59,026 bases of DNA from SIG454 sp045646365. Its GTDB lineage: Bacteria; Bacillota; Clostridia; Monoglobales; Monoglobaceae. The stretch is from NCBI GenBank assembly GCA_045646365.1, contig JAZRKP010000022.1, forward strand, positions 1 to 59,026. The letters are read 5' to 3'. Both the position numbers and the translations under genes were made by a program. Positions 16,485-25,856 of this stretch are shown in pieces (position 1 is the first letter of the stretch; each line of letters opens with the position of its first letter). Under the pieces are notes generated by a model that ran no database searches, was not told the DNA's origin, and saw nothing but the letters and a program-made list of their open reading frames with translations.

Positions 16485-19400
16485 CTACTTTAACCAAGCC
16501 GCTTCTTTAACCGGCATCATTCCAAGCATATCATTCCATACAAAAACTTTTATCGAATCTGCATCAACATCTGTTTTCTTAAGGTTATATTTGTATCTGA
16601 CATTCTCATATCCACAGTCAATCTGAATGTTTTTAATACTTTCAAGCTTAACAAGCATATCATTTTTGTAATAACCTATAACCAAAACTGCATTCATGCC
16701 GTTTTCCGTCTCATTCTCAAATGCCACATTGACAACGGGCTTATCCGCTCCGTTAAATTCTAAAAGTGTGCTGATTTCATCATTTCCGCTTTTTATAATA
16801 ACCTTGTTGTTATCGCTCAATTTCCCATCGCCGTATCTGTATAAAGCCGCTCCGTCAGCCCTTATCAATAGACCACTGTTTAAGCTTTGCAAATATTCAT
16901 CCACTGTGGAGAAACTGACTTTGTAATAATCAAACACATTTGAATTATAGTCATACTCTGCATTGTCAAGAATATATGTTACTTTAGATTCCGTTGCTAT
17001 TTCAAGATGTTCAACAATAGTCAAATAGATTTTCTTTGTGTCAAGATTTATTTTTGACGATATATCATAGTATGCATGAGGATTAGAAGCATTATAACCT
17101 TTCACTCTAAAGCATCCCGGGCCAAGGTTGGAGAAATCTGCATTCCAAGCCTCTGCATTCATCATCTTGGTTTCCCCGTTAACTTCAAACATTCCGTCAA
17201 CAAGCCACCAAGCATCGCTACCATAAGATTTCCATTTAGCATTAAAGCTAAAGCCGTCACCAAATTCAAAGGTTTGACGTGCCTGATTGCGAGTTCCGGA
17301 ACCCGCACTCATATTCGGCCAGAATCTGTATGATACATCAATAACTCCTTCCGATACTGGGGTTTCACTTAAATCAACAAAACGATTTGATTGGTCTTCA
17401 AGTGCGAGGTAATCCTTCCCGTCTGCTTTGAAAATATATCCGTCAGAATATATATATTCAAGCGTTTTAACTACTCCATCACCGCAAGCTTCTCCGTCTG
17501 CCTGAATTAAGAGATTGCTGATTAAACTCTGCAAGCCCGCATCTGTTACCGTGGCTCCGGTTGCTGCATTTCTTGTTGCAAAACTTGCTTTGTAATAATC
17601 AAACTCATCTGCATTATAGTCATATGGTTCATCCTGAAGAATATATCTTGTTCTCTTTTCCGACATTGTTTCGAGATACTCAATTATTGTAACATAAATC
17701 TTCTTTGTATCAAGATTTATCTTTGCGGATATATCGAAATATGCGTGAGGAGCAGTACTATTTTGATCTTTTTGTCTGAACCAGCCAGCCTCACTTGACC
17801 CCCAATAACCGGTATTAATATATTTGTCATATCCACCTATATTAAAATGACCGCCCATCATCCAAACAGATCCCCCGTGGGGCTTCCAATATGCATTAAA
17901 GCTGAAACCGTCACCAAATTCAAAAGTTTGAACTGCCTGATTAGCAGCCTCATAAGATGCCGGTGACATATTAGGCCAGAATCTGTATGATACATCAACG
18001 ATACCTTTCTCCACAGGAGTTTCGCTTAAATCAACAGTGTATTCATTCTTCTGTCCGTTTTGCAATGTTATGTACTCATCGCTGTCCTCTCGAAAAATAT
18101 ATCCGTCAGAATATCCGTAAACATTTAAAGTTTCCTCTACTTGAGACTGGGTTACAGTCTGGACAATCGGTAAAATATATATAGGCTCATCGTTTGCAAC
18201 TGATACGGTATACACACCATTTGCATCACTTTCGATAAAACTGCTGTTACCGTACATATCAATAAGCTCCGCTTTGCCAACCTTTCCTGTTTCAAGCTTT
18301 AACACTCCGCCGTTTACACTCATTGTAACCAGCATATAAATATCCTTGCCGTTATTCCTAAAATGATATGTATACTGCTCGATGTTTATATAGGTGTCAT
18401 CTGCATACCTGTCATCAACCTCAGGACTTCTCCTTATAAGCTCAGCTCCGGCAAGCAAGCTGTTATAATTTGCAAGAGCAATATAAGCCGGCTTTGCTTC
18501 AAACGGAATATCCGTCCCTGTCCACGGTCTGATTATACCAAAACTGTTTTCTGCTTCGTGGTTGTCAATTTTTTCCTGACCCAGATACCATGTAATCAAA
18601 TCCACTTCACCTTCATAATAAGCAGAAGAACGCACCATCCATTTTGCCTGGTCTATTTCATCCACACTTCCATTATCCCTTGTAGGGTATCCAAGCTCTG
18701 TTATAACAAGCTCAATACCCTCTATGTTTCGTTTGTCCAACTCGTCTTTGATATGCCTTACACATCTGAGAGTACTCCAATTATTGTTGTCTTCCGGATT
18801 TTCGTGTATCCAGTAGGGGTGGAAGCTTATTCCGTCACAGAAATCAGTTATTCGAAGTGCAATACACTCCTCTATGAAATCATAAGTTCCACCACCGCTG
18901 TTATATCCGAGAGCACCTGCTAAAACTTTCGCATTGGTGCCCTTTTCCTTATTTATTTTGTCAATAATTTCGTATGTCGCTTCAACTAAAGCAACATAAT
19001 CCTCCGCTTTATGATGTGTATAGTGCTCCGCATAGTTATTGTTATACGACAGATTCCACTCGTTCCAAACCTCATAGTATCCTACTCTTTCTATGGTATC
19101 TCTCACCATATTTTCAACATAGAGCTTATACTTTTCCATATACTCTCCATCAACAGGAGGAGCACACACTTCTCCCTCGGGGTATAAATCTTTGTATAAA
19201 TCATTGTAATATCCGAGAATTGCAACAGCTGTCACATTCTTTTTATCTGCCATATCGAGCCAGCTATCCATTTTGTCACTTAATACATACTCGCCCTTTG
19301 GCACTTCATAGTTTGTCCAGACAAGTCCATCTCTGTCTGCACCGAAGCCTGCATTGTAAAAAAGTGGCAAAGACTCTTCAAGACCTTCTGCGTATGTCCT

Positions 19401-20444
19401 TTTGGAATAGTGATGATTAAGTCCCATTTTGTTATTAACAATTTCAGACTTTTTCGCCACGGAAAATCTCGTTTCTCTTTCGATTACCTCACCGGTATTT
19501 GCATCCGTAAGGCTCACCTTTAACTCAAAAAATCCGTACCTAATATCCGAGTTGCAAAGATTTACTGTAATACTTCTGCCTGAGGATCTCCCGCTTTTTA
19601 TCTCAACAGTTTCCAACATTTGCCACACAGATTTCTCCTCGCAGAACACCTCATAGCTTATATTATAGCTTTTGTTCTCTGAAGATTTATTCTTGATTCC
19701 AACATCAAATTTAATGTTTTCCGGAGAAAAGAAAATATTCCCCACTTTATTTGTCATAATTTCAATATCGGCTGCATCTTTCAGGTATTGGGGAATGGTT
19801 ACATTTTCAATATCCTCCTGAATGTAATTATTACTTATCTGCCCATAACATAAATTTCTGTATTTAAAAAATGTCTTTGTATTATCTCCCGCACTACCCT
19901 CGCTCGTATGAGTATCGCAATAGAAAGCAAAACCGTAAAGAGAAGTGAAGTTTTCATTCATTTCGCTCGTATCAAAATATTCTCCATTAAGATATACTGT
20001 GGATATCCGCTTCCTGAAATCTAACCATATATCCACCTCATACCATTCATTTTCGCTATATATCCTTTTGGAGTTGGCAGGCAAATCCATATTCCAGTTA
20101 CAATTCATATACCCAAAAACCGTAAACACAGGTTCTGCCCCTTTTGATGCATACATTGTCCATCTTTTAAACGCCGCCGCATCGAAAAGGTTTTCGTAGT
20201 TTCCTACAGTAAACTGACCGTCATTACCTAATAAACGGCAATAAACATCAGCCGAATCGTCTTCTGCCAGCATATCAAAAGAAATATAATATATCCCGCT
20301 TTTTACAGGTTGGGTAAGACTAACCTTTTGTTGGTTTATTCCCGCAAGGTCATTTTTTACACTAACCTCTTCAGCAAATGCCACATTAAAAGACAGTACC
20401 AGTAAAAAAATCGTTAAAACAAATGATAATTTCAAATATTTCAT
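16485..20444 (-). CDS. Secreted multidomain clan GH-A glycoside hydrolase with two C-terminal repeats and tail module
   Basis: A 1319-residue exported protein. Signal peptide 1-24, a concanavalin/laminin-G-like beta domain at about 35-200, a beta-sandwich at about 235-330, and a TIM barrel at about 335-700. Glu462 (EVWNEWN) is the predicted acid/base and Glu583 (VITELGYPT) the nucleophile. Two copies of a roughly 200-residue repeat follow (about 775-1210) with hallmarks such as RFWPNM, FEFGDGFSFNA and DISSKINLDTKKIY, also found four times in the 22618-25728 protein. The last 100 residues form the shared tail ending VFVWNDMLGMMPV. Start ATG at 20444 has AAAGGAAA upstream. Likely an extracellular glycanase whose repeats bind substrate or a surface partner; family and substrate unproven. 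Confidence 0.75.
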   Translation of the reverse strand: MKYLKLSFVLTIFLLVLSFNVAFAEEVSVKNDLAGINQQKVSLTQPVKSGIYYISFDMLAEDDSADVYCRLLGNDGQFTVGNYENLFDAAAFKRWTMYASKGAEPVFTVFGYMNCNWNMDLPANSKRIYSENEWYEVDIWLDFRKRISTVYLNGEYFDTSEMNENFTSLYGFAFYCDTHTSEGSAGDNTKTFFKYRNLCYGQISNNYIQEDIENVTIPQYLKDAADIEIMTNKVGNIFFSPENIKFDVGIKNKSSENKSYNISYEVFCEEKSVWQMLETVEIKSGRSSGRSITVNLCNSDIRYGFFELKVSLTDANTGEVIERETRFSVAKKSEIVNNKMGLNHHYSKRTYAEGLEESLPLFYNAGFGADRDGLVWTNYEVPKGEYVLSDKMDSWLDMADKKNVTAVAILGYYNDLYKDLYPEGEVCAPPVDGEYMEKYKLYVENMVRDTIERVGYYEVWNEWNLSYNNNYAEHYTHHKAEDYVALVEATYEIIDKINKEKGTNAKVLAGALGYNSGGGTYDFIEECIALRITDFCDGISFHPYWIHENPEDNNNWSTLRCVRHIKDELDKRNIEGIELVITELGYPTRDNGSVDEIDQAKWMVRSSAYYEGEVDLITWYLGQEKIDNHEAENSFGIIRPWTGTDIPFEAKPAYIALANYNSLLAGAELIRRSPEVDDRYADDTYINIEQYTYHFRNNGKDIYMLVTMSVNGGVLKLETGKVGKAELIDMYGNSSFIESDANGVYTVSVANDEPIYILPIVQTVTQSQVEETLNVYGYSDGYIFREDSDEYITLQNGQKNEYTVDLSETPVEKGIVDVSYRFWPNMSPASYEAANQAVQTFEFGDGFSFNAYWKPHGGSVWMMGGHFNIGGYDKYINTGYWGSSEAGWFRQKDQNSTAPHAYFDISAKINLDTKKIYVTIIEYLETMSEKRTRYILQDEPYDYNADEFDYYKASFATRNAATGATVTDAGLQSLISNLLIQADGEACGDGVVKTLEYIYSDGYIFKADGKDYLALEDQSNRFVDLSETPVSEGVIDVSYRFWPNMSAGSGTRNQARQTFEFGDGFSFNAKWKSYGSDAWWLVDGMFEVNGETKMMNAEAWNADFSNLGPGCFRVKGYNASNPHAYYDISSKINLDTKKIYLTIVEHLEIATESKVTYILDNAEYDYNSNVFDYYKVSFSTVDEYLQSLNSGLLIRADGAALYRYGDGKLSDNNKVIIKSGNDEISTLLEFNGADKPVVNVAFENETENGMNAVLVIGYYKNDMLVKLESIKNIQIDCGYENVRYKYNLKKTDVDADSIKVFVWNDMLGMMPVKEAAWLK

Positions 20445-20460
20445 TTTTCAAATTTCCTTT

Positions 20461-22545
20461 CTATTCACCATCAACCATAATCTCAATTTGATATTTGTTT
20501 CCATTTAATTCTACATCTTTTATGTAATTTCCACCCGTCATAAATTCTTCATGAGTGATTTTTAAAATATCCTCAATTAGGATTATTATGGGCGTACTTG
20601 CCCAAGGGTGACAAAGGCTGGTATTCCATTTCTGGTCCTTGCCCCACGCTTCAAAGCAGGTGGTCGCACCCTCTCTCACCATGTTAATCCACGAATGCTC
20701 ACCATCATTCATCATCAGGCTAAATTCTTCATTATAAGCCCCTGCTTTTCCTAAAGCTTTCAACACATAATAGGCAAAATGAACTCCGCAAACCAAGCCT
20801 TTTTCCATTATGAATTTAACAATATTTTCTTTCGCCTCATTTGGTACAAAATCCAATAATAATGGAAAAGTATTTGAATGAAGCGCACTGTGTGTATGCT
20901 CTTCATCATCACAGAAAAGTTTGGTTTTCTCGTCGTAAAATGTGTTAACAAACGCCTCTTTCAGTTTAGATGATTTATTTTCTGCCGTCAATTCTAAAAT
21001 ATTTTCAATTTCTTCCATATTTTGCACCGCATAAATATAGAAAGCATTTACAACATTATGGAGTTTAACAGGCTGACCATTATCTACACCGCCAACACAA
21101 TAGCCATCTCTTAAATTCATAGGCCAGTCTATTATATTCCATTTTTCGCCAATGTTTTCAATCAAACCATCATATCTTTCATATTGTCTGAAATACTCTA
21201 TTAGACCTTTAACCGTCGGATAAAGCTTTTTGAGGGTGTCAATATCCTTTGTCAGTTTGTAATAAGTCAGCACCTGCAAAGGATATTCCAACGAGAACTC
21301 CGCAATCTCCTGCATAACACTCCCCGGTGCAACCGCCAGAAGCCCTTTGCAAACTCTCGCACTGTCTGCAAAATCAAACAGCGTCTTTTTATACATTTCA
21401 TAATCTCTTGTAAGATAAAGATGTGCAAATCCCGAAGTTGTAAAATCTCCAAGATACTGTCCTTTTTCTCTGGTGGGGCAGTCAAGATACCCCTCCTGAA
21501 CGGAATATTTGAGAGAGTTTTTACAAATATTCCATATTTCCTCAAGATAAGGAATGTCGGATTTAATTCTGCATTTTTCCTCAAATTTGTGGTGCCTTAC
21601 TATTACGCAAACCTCGTTTGGGTCAAAAGGCAAATTGCCGTTTGCCTCAATCTGCACATACCGAAATCCCTTATAGTCAAAAAATTCAAACTCATCCTCT
21701 GCCCCTGACAGAGTACATATATCATAATAATTACAGTTACAGCGCATCTTGTAGCGGATACTTCCGTCATCGTTTAGTTCTTCTCCGCATTTGACAATAA
21801 CAGTTTGTCCCTTAAATCCTTTTGCCTTAAAATATACCTGCCCTGTAATTTCATTTCCAAAGTCATAAAAATATATATTATCGCTTAGCTTAACAATCTC
21901 TTTGGGTTTAACCTTGTAAACCTCGACTGTCGGAACGGGATTTTCTTTAAATTTCCAGTCCCCAAATTTAACAATTATTGCATTTTCATAATTTCCGCTG
22001 TTTACATCCGATTTCCATTTTTCATTTTTCTTGCGAAAATCAATATCTTCACGGAATTGGGTTAAATACGGCGTTGTATCACCGCTAAATTCCGTTGCCG
22101 TCTCACATAACCAGCTTTCGTCTGTTCCGAAAACAAGCTTTCCATCACAAAATACATCGGCAATAAGTCCCATGCGGTTATCACCGCTGTTTGTCACTCT
22201 GTTTATAAGTCCCTGATAGTATATATGGACTGCAATTATGTTCTTTCCCTTGTTTAAAAATTTTGAAATGTCAACTTTATTATAGTTATACGAATCAAAA
22301 TATGCAGGCGCAACCCCCTGACACACAAACTCTCCATTTATATAAAGCTTGTAAAAATCGTCAGCGGAAATTTTTATTTCATAATTTTCCGTTTCATCAA
22401 CACAAAATTCTTTGATAAAATGTGCATGATAATTATAAAATGAAGTTTCTTCAATTTTTTTATTACTCCCCTGTTTATGAAATATGTCAATGGGTTTTAA
22501 GTTTTCAAAATCTTTTGTCGTTATCCATTTTGAATTAAATTCCAT
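20461..22545 (-). CDS. GH78-like alpha-L-rhamnosidase, intracellular
   Basis: A 694-residue cytoplasmic enzyme without signal peptide. The N-terminal beta domains include a jelly-roll with YKLYINGEFVCQG (about 66-78), followed by an alpha/alpha-barrel typical of GH78. The catalytic-region motif is DCPTREKGQYLGD (355-367), where classical GH78 has DCPQRDERLGW. The later base-region motif EGATTCFEAWG is present. This variant motif marks a GH78 subgroup, so a substrate other than simple alpha-rhamnosides is possible. The gene starts with GGGAG upstream and is 16 bp from the next gene. In context it would remove terminal rhamnose from imported oligosaccharides. Confidence 0.8.
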   Translation of the reverse strand: MEFNSKWITTKDFENLKPIDIFHKQGSNKKIEETSFYNYHAHFIKEFCVDETENYEIKISADDFYKLYINGEFVCQGVAPAYFDSYNYNKVDISKFLNKGKNIIAVHIYYQGLINRVTNSGDNRMGLIADVFCDGKLVFGTDESWLCETATEFSGDTTPYLTQFREDIDFRKKNEKWKSDVNSGNYENAIIVKFGDWKFKENPVPTVEVYKVKPKEIVKLSDNIYFYDFGNEITGQVYFKAKGFKGQTVIVKCGEELNDDGSIRYKMRCNCNYYDICTLSGAEDEFEFFDYKGFRYVQIEANGNLPFDPNEVCVIVRHHKFEEKCRIKSDIPYLEEIWNICKNSLKYSVQEGYLDCPTREKGQYLGDFTTSGFAHLYLTRDYEMYKKTLFDFADSARVCKGLLAVAPGSVMQEIAEFSLEYPLQVLTYYKLTKDIDTLKKLYPTVKGLIEYFRQYERYDGLIENIGEKWNIIDWPMNLRDGYCVGGVDNGQPVKLHNVVNAFYIYAVQNMEEIENILELTAENKSSKLKEAFVNTFYDEKTKLFCDDEEHTHSALHSNTFPLLLDFVPNEAKENIVKFIMEKGLVCGVHFAYYVLKALGKAGAYNEEFSLMMNDGEHSWINMVREGATTCFEAWGKDQKWNTSLCHPWASTPIIILIEDILKITHEEFMTGGNYIKDVELNGNKYQIEIMVDGE

Positions 22546-22573
22546 CTGTCTTCACTCCCGCATATATTATTGT

Positions 22574-22607
22574 ATATGCTTGCGGGGGAATACCCCCGCA
22601 AGCATAT
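22574..22607. terminator. Very stable hairpin after the repeat-protein gene
   Basis: ATATGCTTGCGGGGG (22574-22588) pairs perfectly over 15 bp with 22593-22607, leaving a 4-nt AATA loop. It lies 11 bp after the stop of the 22618 gene and about 30 bp before the GH78 start at 22545. There is a TTTT run on the plus side but no good T-run in the minus direction. It may therefore act as an RNA stabiliser or partial attenuator separating a highly expressed surface protein from enzyme genes. Confidence 0.7.
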
Positions 22608-22617
22608 TTTAATAAGT

Positions 22618-25600
22618 TTACTGTATTATAGCTGCCTTTTTAAGCGGCATAATTCCTGTAATATCATTCCATACAAAAACTTTAACCGAATCAGCGTCTA
22701 CATCCGCTTTCTTTAAGTTGTAGTTGTATTCAACCTTATCATATAAAGCACTTGCTGTAATATTTTTGATTGTGTCAATCGAAGCAAGCTGACCGCCTTT
22801 ATAGTATGCAATAACCATAACTGCATTAAAGTCTGTTCCTGTTTCGTTATTGAATTTCAGGTTGACAAACGGGTTCTGAGCGGCGTTGAACTCTGCAAAT
22901 GTTGTTACGGCATTTGCACCGTTCTTAACCTCAACTGTATCGCTTACAACAAATTCATCTTCAACAGCTTCATCACCTTTAAAGGAAAGCTTGCCGTCAC
23001 CCTGAATTAAGAGATTGCTGTTTAAGCCCTGTAAGCACGCATCCTTTTCTGCACCAACCAAAGCATCTTTGTTTAATATATCTACTGTTTTAAGGCTTGC
23101 TTTATAATAATCAAAGCTATCTGCATTGTAATTAAATTCCTGATTATTACAAAGTTTTTTTGTCCATTCATCTGCTGCTGTTTCAAGATGTTCCTCAATG
23201 GTAAGATTAAGCTTCTTTGTATCAAGATTTATCTTTGCAGATATATCAAAGTATACGTGAGGAGCATTTGCATTTGAATCTTTAACTCTGAACCAGCCTA
23301 TGTCACTTGCTCCACCCCGTTTTTCAGTGTTCCAGAATTTATTTACATTTTCACCGAAATCAAAATTTCCGCCAATCATCCAAGAGGCTCCGCCATAAGG
23401 CTTCCATTTGGCATCAAAGCTGAAGCCACCGCCGAAATCGAAAGTGTGGACTGCTTGATATTGAGCTGTTGGTGATACAGGATTCATATTTGGCCAGAAT
23501 CTGAAGGAAACATCAACTATACCGCCGTTTACTGCCTTGTCGCCTAATTCAACCTTATATTCATTTGCCACTCCGTTCTGTAATGTATAAGTTGTGCTGT
23601 CATTTTTCAAAACAATATCCATAAGTGCCGCTTCCGGATTATAAGAAGTCAAACCATCTGCCTGAATTAAAAGACTGCTGTTATCACTCAACATACGGTT
23701 TGGAGTTTCAGCCGTTGCAGGAACAGTGTCATTTGAAACAAGACTGCTTTCATAATAGCTGAACACATTTGAATTATAAGGATATTCCTTATTAACAAGT
23801 GTTGTTACCTGTGGAGTTCCATCACCGTTTGTCAGAGTTTCAACTATCTTAAGATTAATCTTCTTTGTGTTGAGGTTGATTTGTGCAGAGATGTCATAAG
23901 CACCTTCTGCACCACCGCCGGCACCCTTTCTTCTGAGGGTTCCCGGCGCATTGTATGCTCCGTTCCATCCTGTTGGATTCATTACTATGGTTTCTCCGTC
24001 TACATTGAATCGGGCCTTATCCATCCAGTTCGTGCTGGCACCATGAGTTTCCCAATTAGCACTAAAGCCGAAGCCTTCGCCAAGCTTAAATGTTTGCTGT
24101 GCCTTTCCGCCGGTAAGTCCTCCCCAGAAATGAAGATTAGGCCAGAATTTATAGGAAATATTTACAATACCCTCGGATACAGGATATGTATTTGTTAAAT
24201 CAACAAGATATTTCTTTTCGTTTTCCAATACAAAGCAAGTATCGTTATCCTGCTGGAAAACAAAATCTTCAGGATATCTGCGGACATCCACATCATCCTC
24301 TGAATTATAAGAAACCGTTCCCTCTGCCTTAATCAAAAGATTGTTGTTATAGCTTCTGATTGCGGTGCTGTCTGAAGAAAGACTGTTTCTGTAATAATTA
24401 AATATGTTTGTGAGATAATCAAACTCAAGATAATCAACATCTCCGTTTTCAGTAAGTATGCTTTCTCTTTCTTCACCGTTATATTCAAGATGTTCAACTA
24501 TTTTAAGCTGAACCTTCTTTGTGTCAAGGTTTATCTTTGCAGAAATATCATACCAGCCGATTGCACCCTGCTCTTTCATGCCCTCGATAAATAACGTTCC
24601 TGTTTCGTTCACAGTCCAAGCATCCTTATTCATTGTTAAAGAGGTTGAGCCGATAACGAATTTACCGTCCTTGATTCTGACCGAATTACTTCCGGCAGTT
24701 GCCCACTGTGCATTAACGCTGAAACCACTACCGAATTCAATGGTCTGTCTTGCAGTTTCAGAATTGAGCGTACCATTTGTCGCATCAGGCCAGAATTGAG
24801 TTGAAACATTTATAATACCTGATGTTGCAGGTCTTTCTGTCAAATCAACATAATGTGAGTGGTTTCCATAAGGGTCGAATGTAAGCCACGCATCCCTATC
24901 TTTCTGGAAGGTATAGTCATCAATATAAGTAACATTTCTAACCCCGTCAACCTTTGTGTAGGACGCGGTTCCTTCTGTGCTGATGTTTAAATAATGGTTA
25001 TAGCTATAGAACTGAATTATATTATCCTCTGATGTAAAGCTTTCTGTGAAATAGCCGAGTGAATCAGCTTTATAATCAAATTCCGCATTGTTAACAATTA
25101 CAGATTCCGTTTCACCGCTTGATGTGGTTTCTTTTTCTGTAATCGTAATATTAATCTTTTTTGTGTTAAAATTGATTTTTGCGTCTATTCCATAATAAAG
25201 CGATGGTACTTCGGCTTCTTCCCCGTCTGCTGCGAAAGTTCCCGGGTCACCCCCACCTGTTCCGTCTGCATTAAACTTAATGAGTTCTGTTTCGTTTGCC
25301 ATAAATTTACCGTCTTTAAGAAAAGGAAACCATGGCCCATACTCTTCCCACTGCGCGTCTAATACAAAACCGCCGCCAAAATCAAATTTGTGTGTTGCTA
25401 CAACATAGTCACTCTCACACTCAATAACACCTGGAGTGAATGCGAATGATATATTAACGATACCCTCGTTTACGCTCTTGCCTGCGCCTGCCAAATCGAC
25501 AGTAAGATTTGAATCCGCACTAAGCTTAATCTTCTGATCGTAAAGCTCATAATTACCATCTGCCTCGATTAAATTGCTGTGGATTTCTCCGCCTGCAAAA

Positions 25601-25728
25601 TTCTCTTCGCAAATCACATAATCTTCAGCAAATTCGTTAACAACATAAGTTGCTCCAAATGCTGCCTGGCTCATTGTGATAAGCATTACCGCTGACAATA
25701 AAATTGCCAAAACCTTTTTCATTTTCAT
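22618..25728 (-). CDS. Secreted protein made of four roughly 200-residue repeats plus shared tail module
   Basis: About 1036 residues, exported, no catalytic domain recognised. After the signal peptide there are four repeats, each with a segment like ISYKFWPN, then FEFGDGF or FDFGGGF, then DISAKINLDTKK, then YNSNVFDYY and LLIQADG. The first is the most divergent. The last 100 residues form the tail ending VFVWNDITGIMPLKKA. The same repeat occurs twice in the neighbouring GH-A enzyme. The domain resembles a beta-sandwich binding module, but I cannot assign a family. I choose ATG 25728, with AAAGGAAG 8 nt upstream, over ATG 25746, which overlaps that site. A 125-bp gap upstream carries an operator-like motif, so the gene may have its own promoter. 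Possibly an adhesin or substrate-binding surface protein. Confidence 0.7.
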   Translation of the reverse strand: MKMKKVLAILLSAVMLITMSQAAFGATYVVNEFAEDYVICEENFAGGEIHSNLIEADGNYELYDQKIKLSADSNLTVDLAGAGKSVNEGIVNISFAFTPGVIECESDYVVATHKFDFGGGFVLDAQWEEYGPWFPFLKDGKFMANETELIKFNADGTGGGDPGTFAADGEEAEVPSLYYGIDAKINFNTKKINITITEKETTSSGETESVIVNNAEFDYKADSLGYFTESFTSEDNIIQFYSYNHYLNISTEGTASYTKVDGVRNVTYIDDYTFQKDRDAWLTFDPYGNHSHYVDLTERPATSGIINVSTQFWPDATNGTLNSETARQTIEFGSGFSVNAQWATAGSNSVRIKDGKFVIGSTSLTMNKDAWTVNETGTLFIEGMKEQGAIGWYDISAKINLDTKKVQLKIVEHLEYNGEERESILTENGDVDYLEFDYLTNIFNYYRNSLSSDSTAIRSYNNNLLIKAEGTVSYNSEDDVDVRRYPEDFVFQQDNDTCFVLENEKKYLVDLTNTYPVSEGIVNISYKFWPNLHFWGGLTGGKAQQTFKLGEGFGFSANWETHGASTNWMDKARFNVDGETIVMNPTGWNGAYNAPGTLRRKGAGGGAEGAYDISAQINLNTKKINLKIVETLTNGDGTPQVTTLVNKEYPYNSNVFSYYESSLVSNDTVPATAETPNRMLSDNSSLLIQADGLTSYNPEAALMDIVLKNDSTTYTLQNGVANEYKVELGDKAVNGGIVDVSFRFWPNMNPVSPTAQYQAVHTFDFGGGFSFDAKWKPYGGASWMIGGNFDFGENVNKFWNTEKRGGASDIGWFRVKDSNANAPHVYFDISAKINLDTKKLNLTIEEHLETAADEWTKKLCNNQEFNYNADSFDYYKASLKTVDILNKDALVGAEKDACLQGLNSNLLIQGDGKLSFKGDEAVEDEFVVSDTVEVKNGANAVTTFAEFNAAQNPFVNLKFNNETGTDFNAVMVIAYYKGGQLASIDTIKNITASALYDKVEYNYNLKKADVDADSVKVFVWNDITGIMPLKKAAIIQ

Positions 25729-25836
25729 AATAATTCTTCCTTTCATATTATGTATATATTTTTTATTTTTTTACTTAACAAATAACCTACTATATTATTT
25801 TACATCAAAAACAATTTTATGAAAATCCGCTTTTTC

Positions 25837-25856
25837 CGTTCTTTTTATGAGGGTTA
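25837..25856 (-). promoter_or_regulatory. Operator-like motif, copy 3 (weakest)
   Basis: CTTTTTATGAGGGTTA (25841-25856) closely matches TTTTTATGGGGGTTA at 30053-30067. It overlaps the stop codon of the gene at 25854 and lies upstream of the repeat-protein gene. A TTGTTT candidate -35 (25809-25814 reversed) sits 22 nt away, 11 nt farther than in the other two copies, and no clear -10 follows. Weaker evidence than for the copies near 30050 and 32800. Confidence 0.4.

Noticed and set aside
18363..18923. 186-codon plus-strand open frame
   Set aside because: Antisense to the catalytic barrel of the GH-A enzyme; the minus-strand frame has clear motifs.
22618..25728. Possible repeat array at DNA level
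   Set aside because: The periodicity is of divergent protein domains, not CRISPR or satellite DNA.
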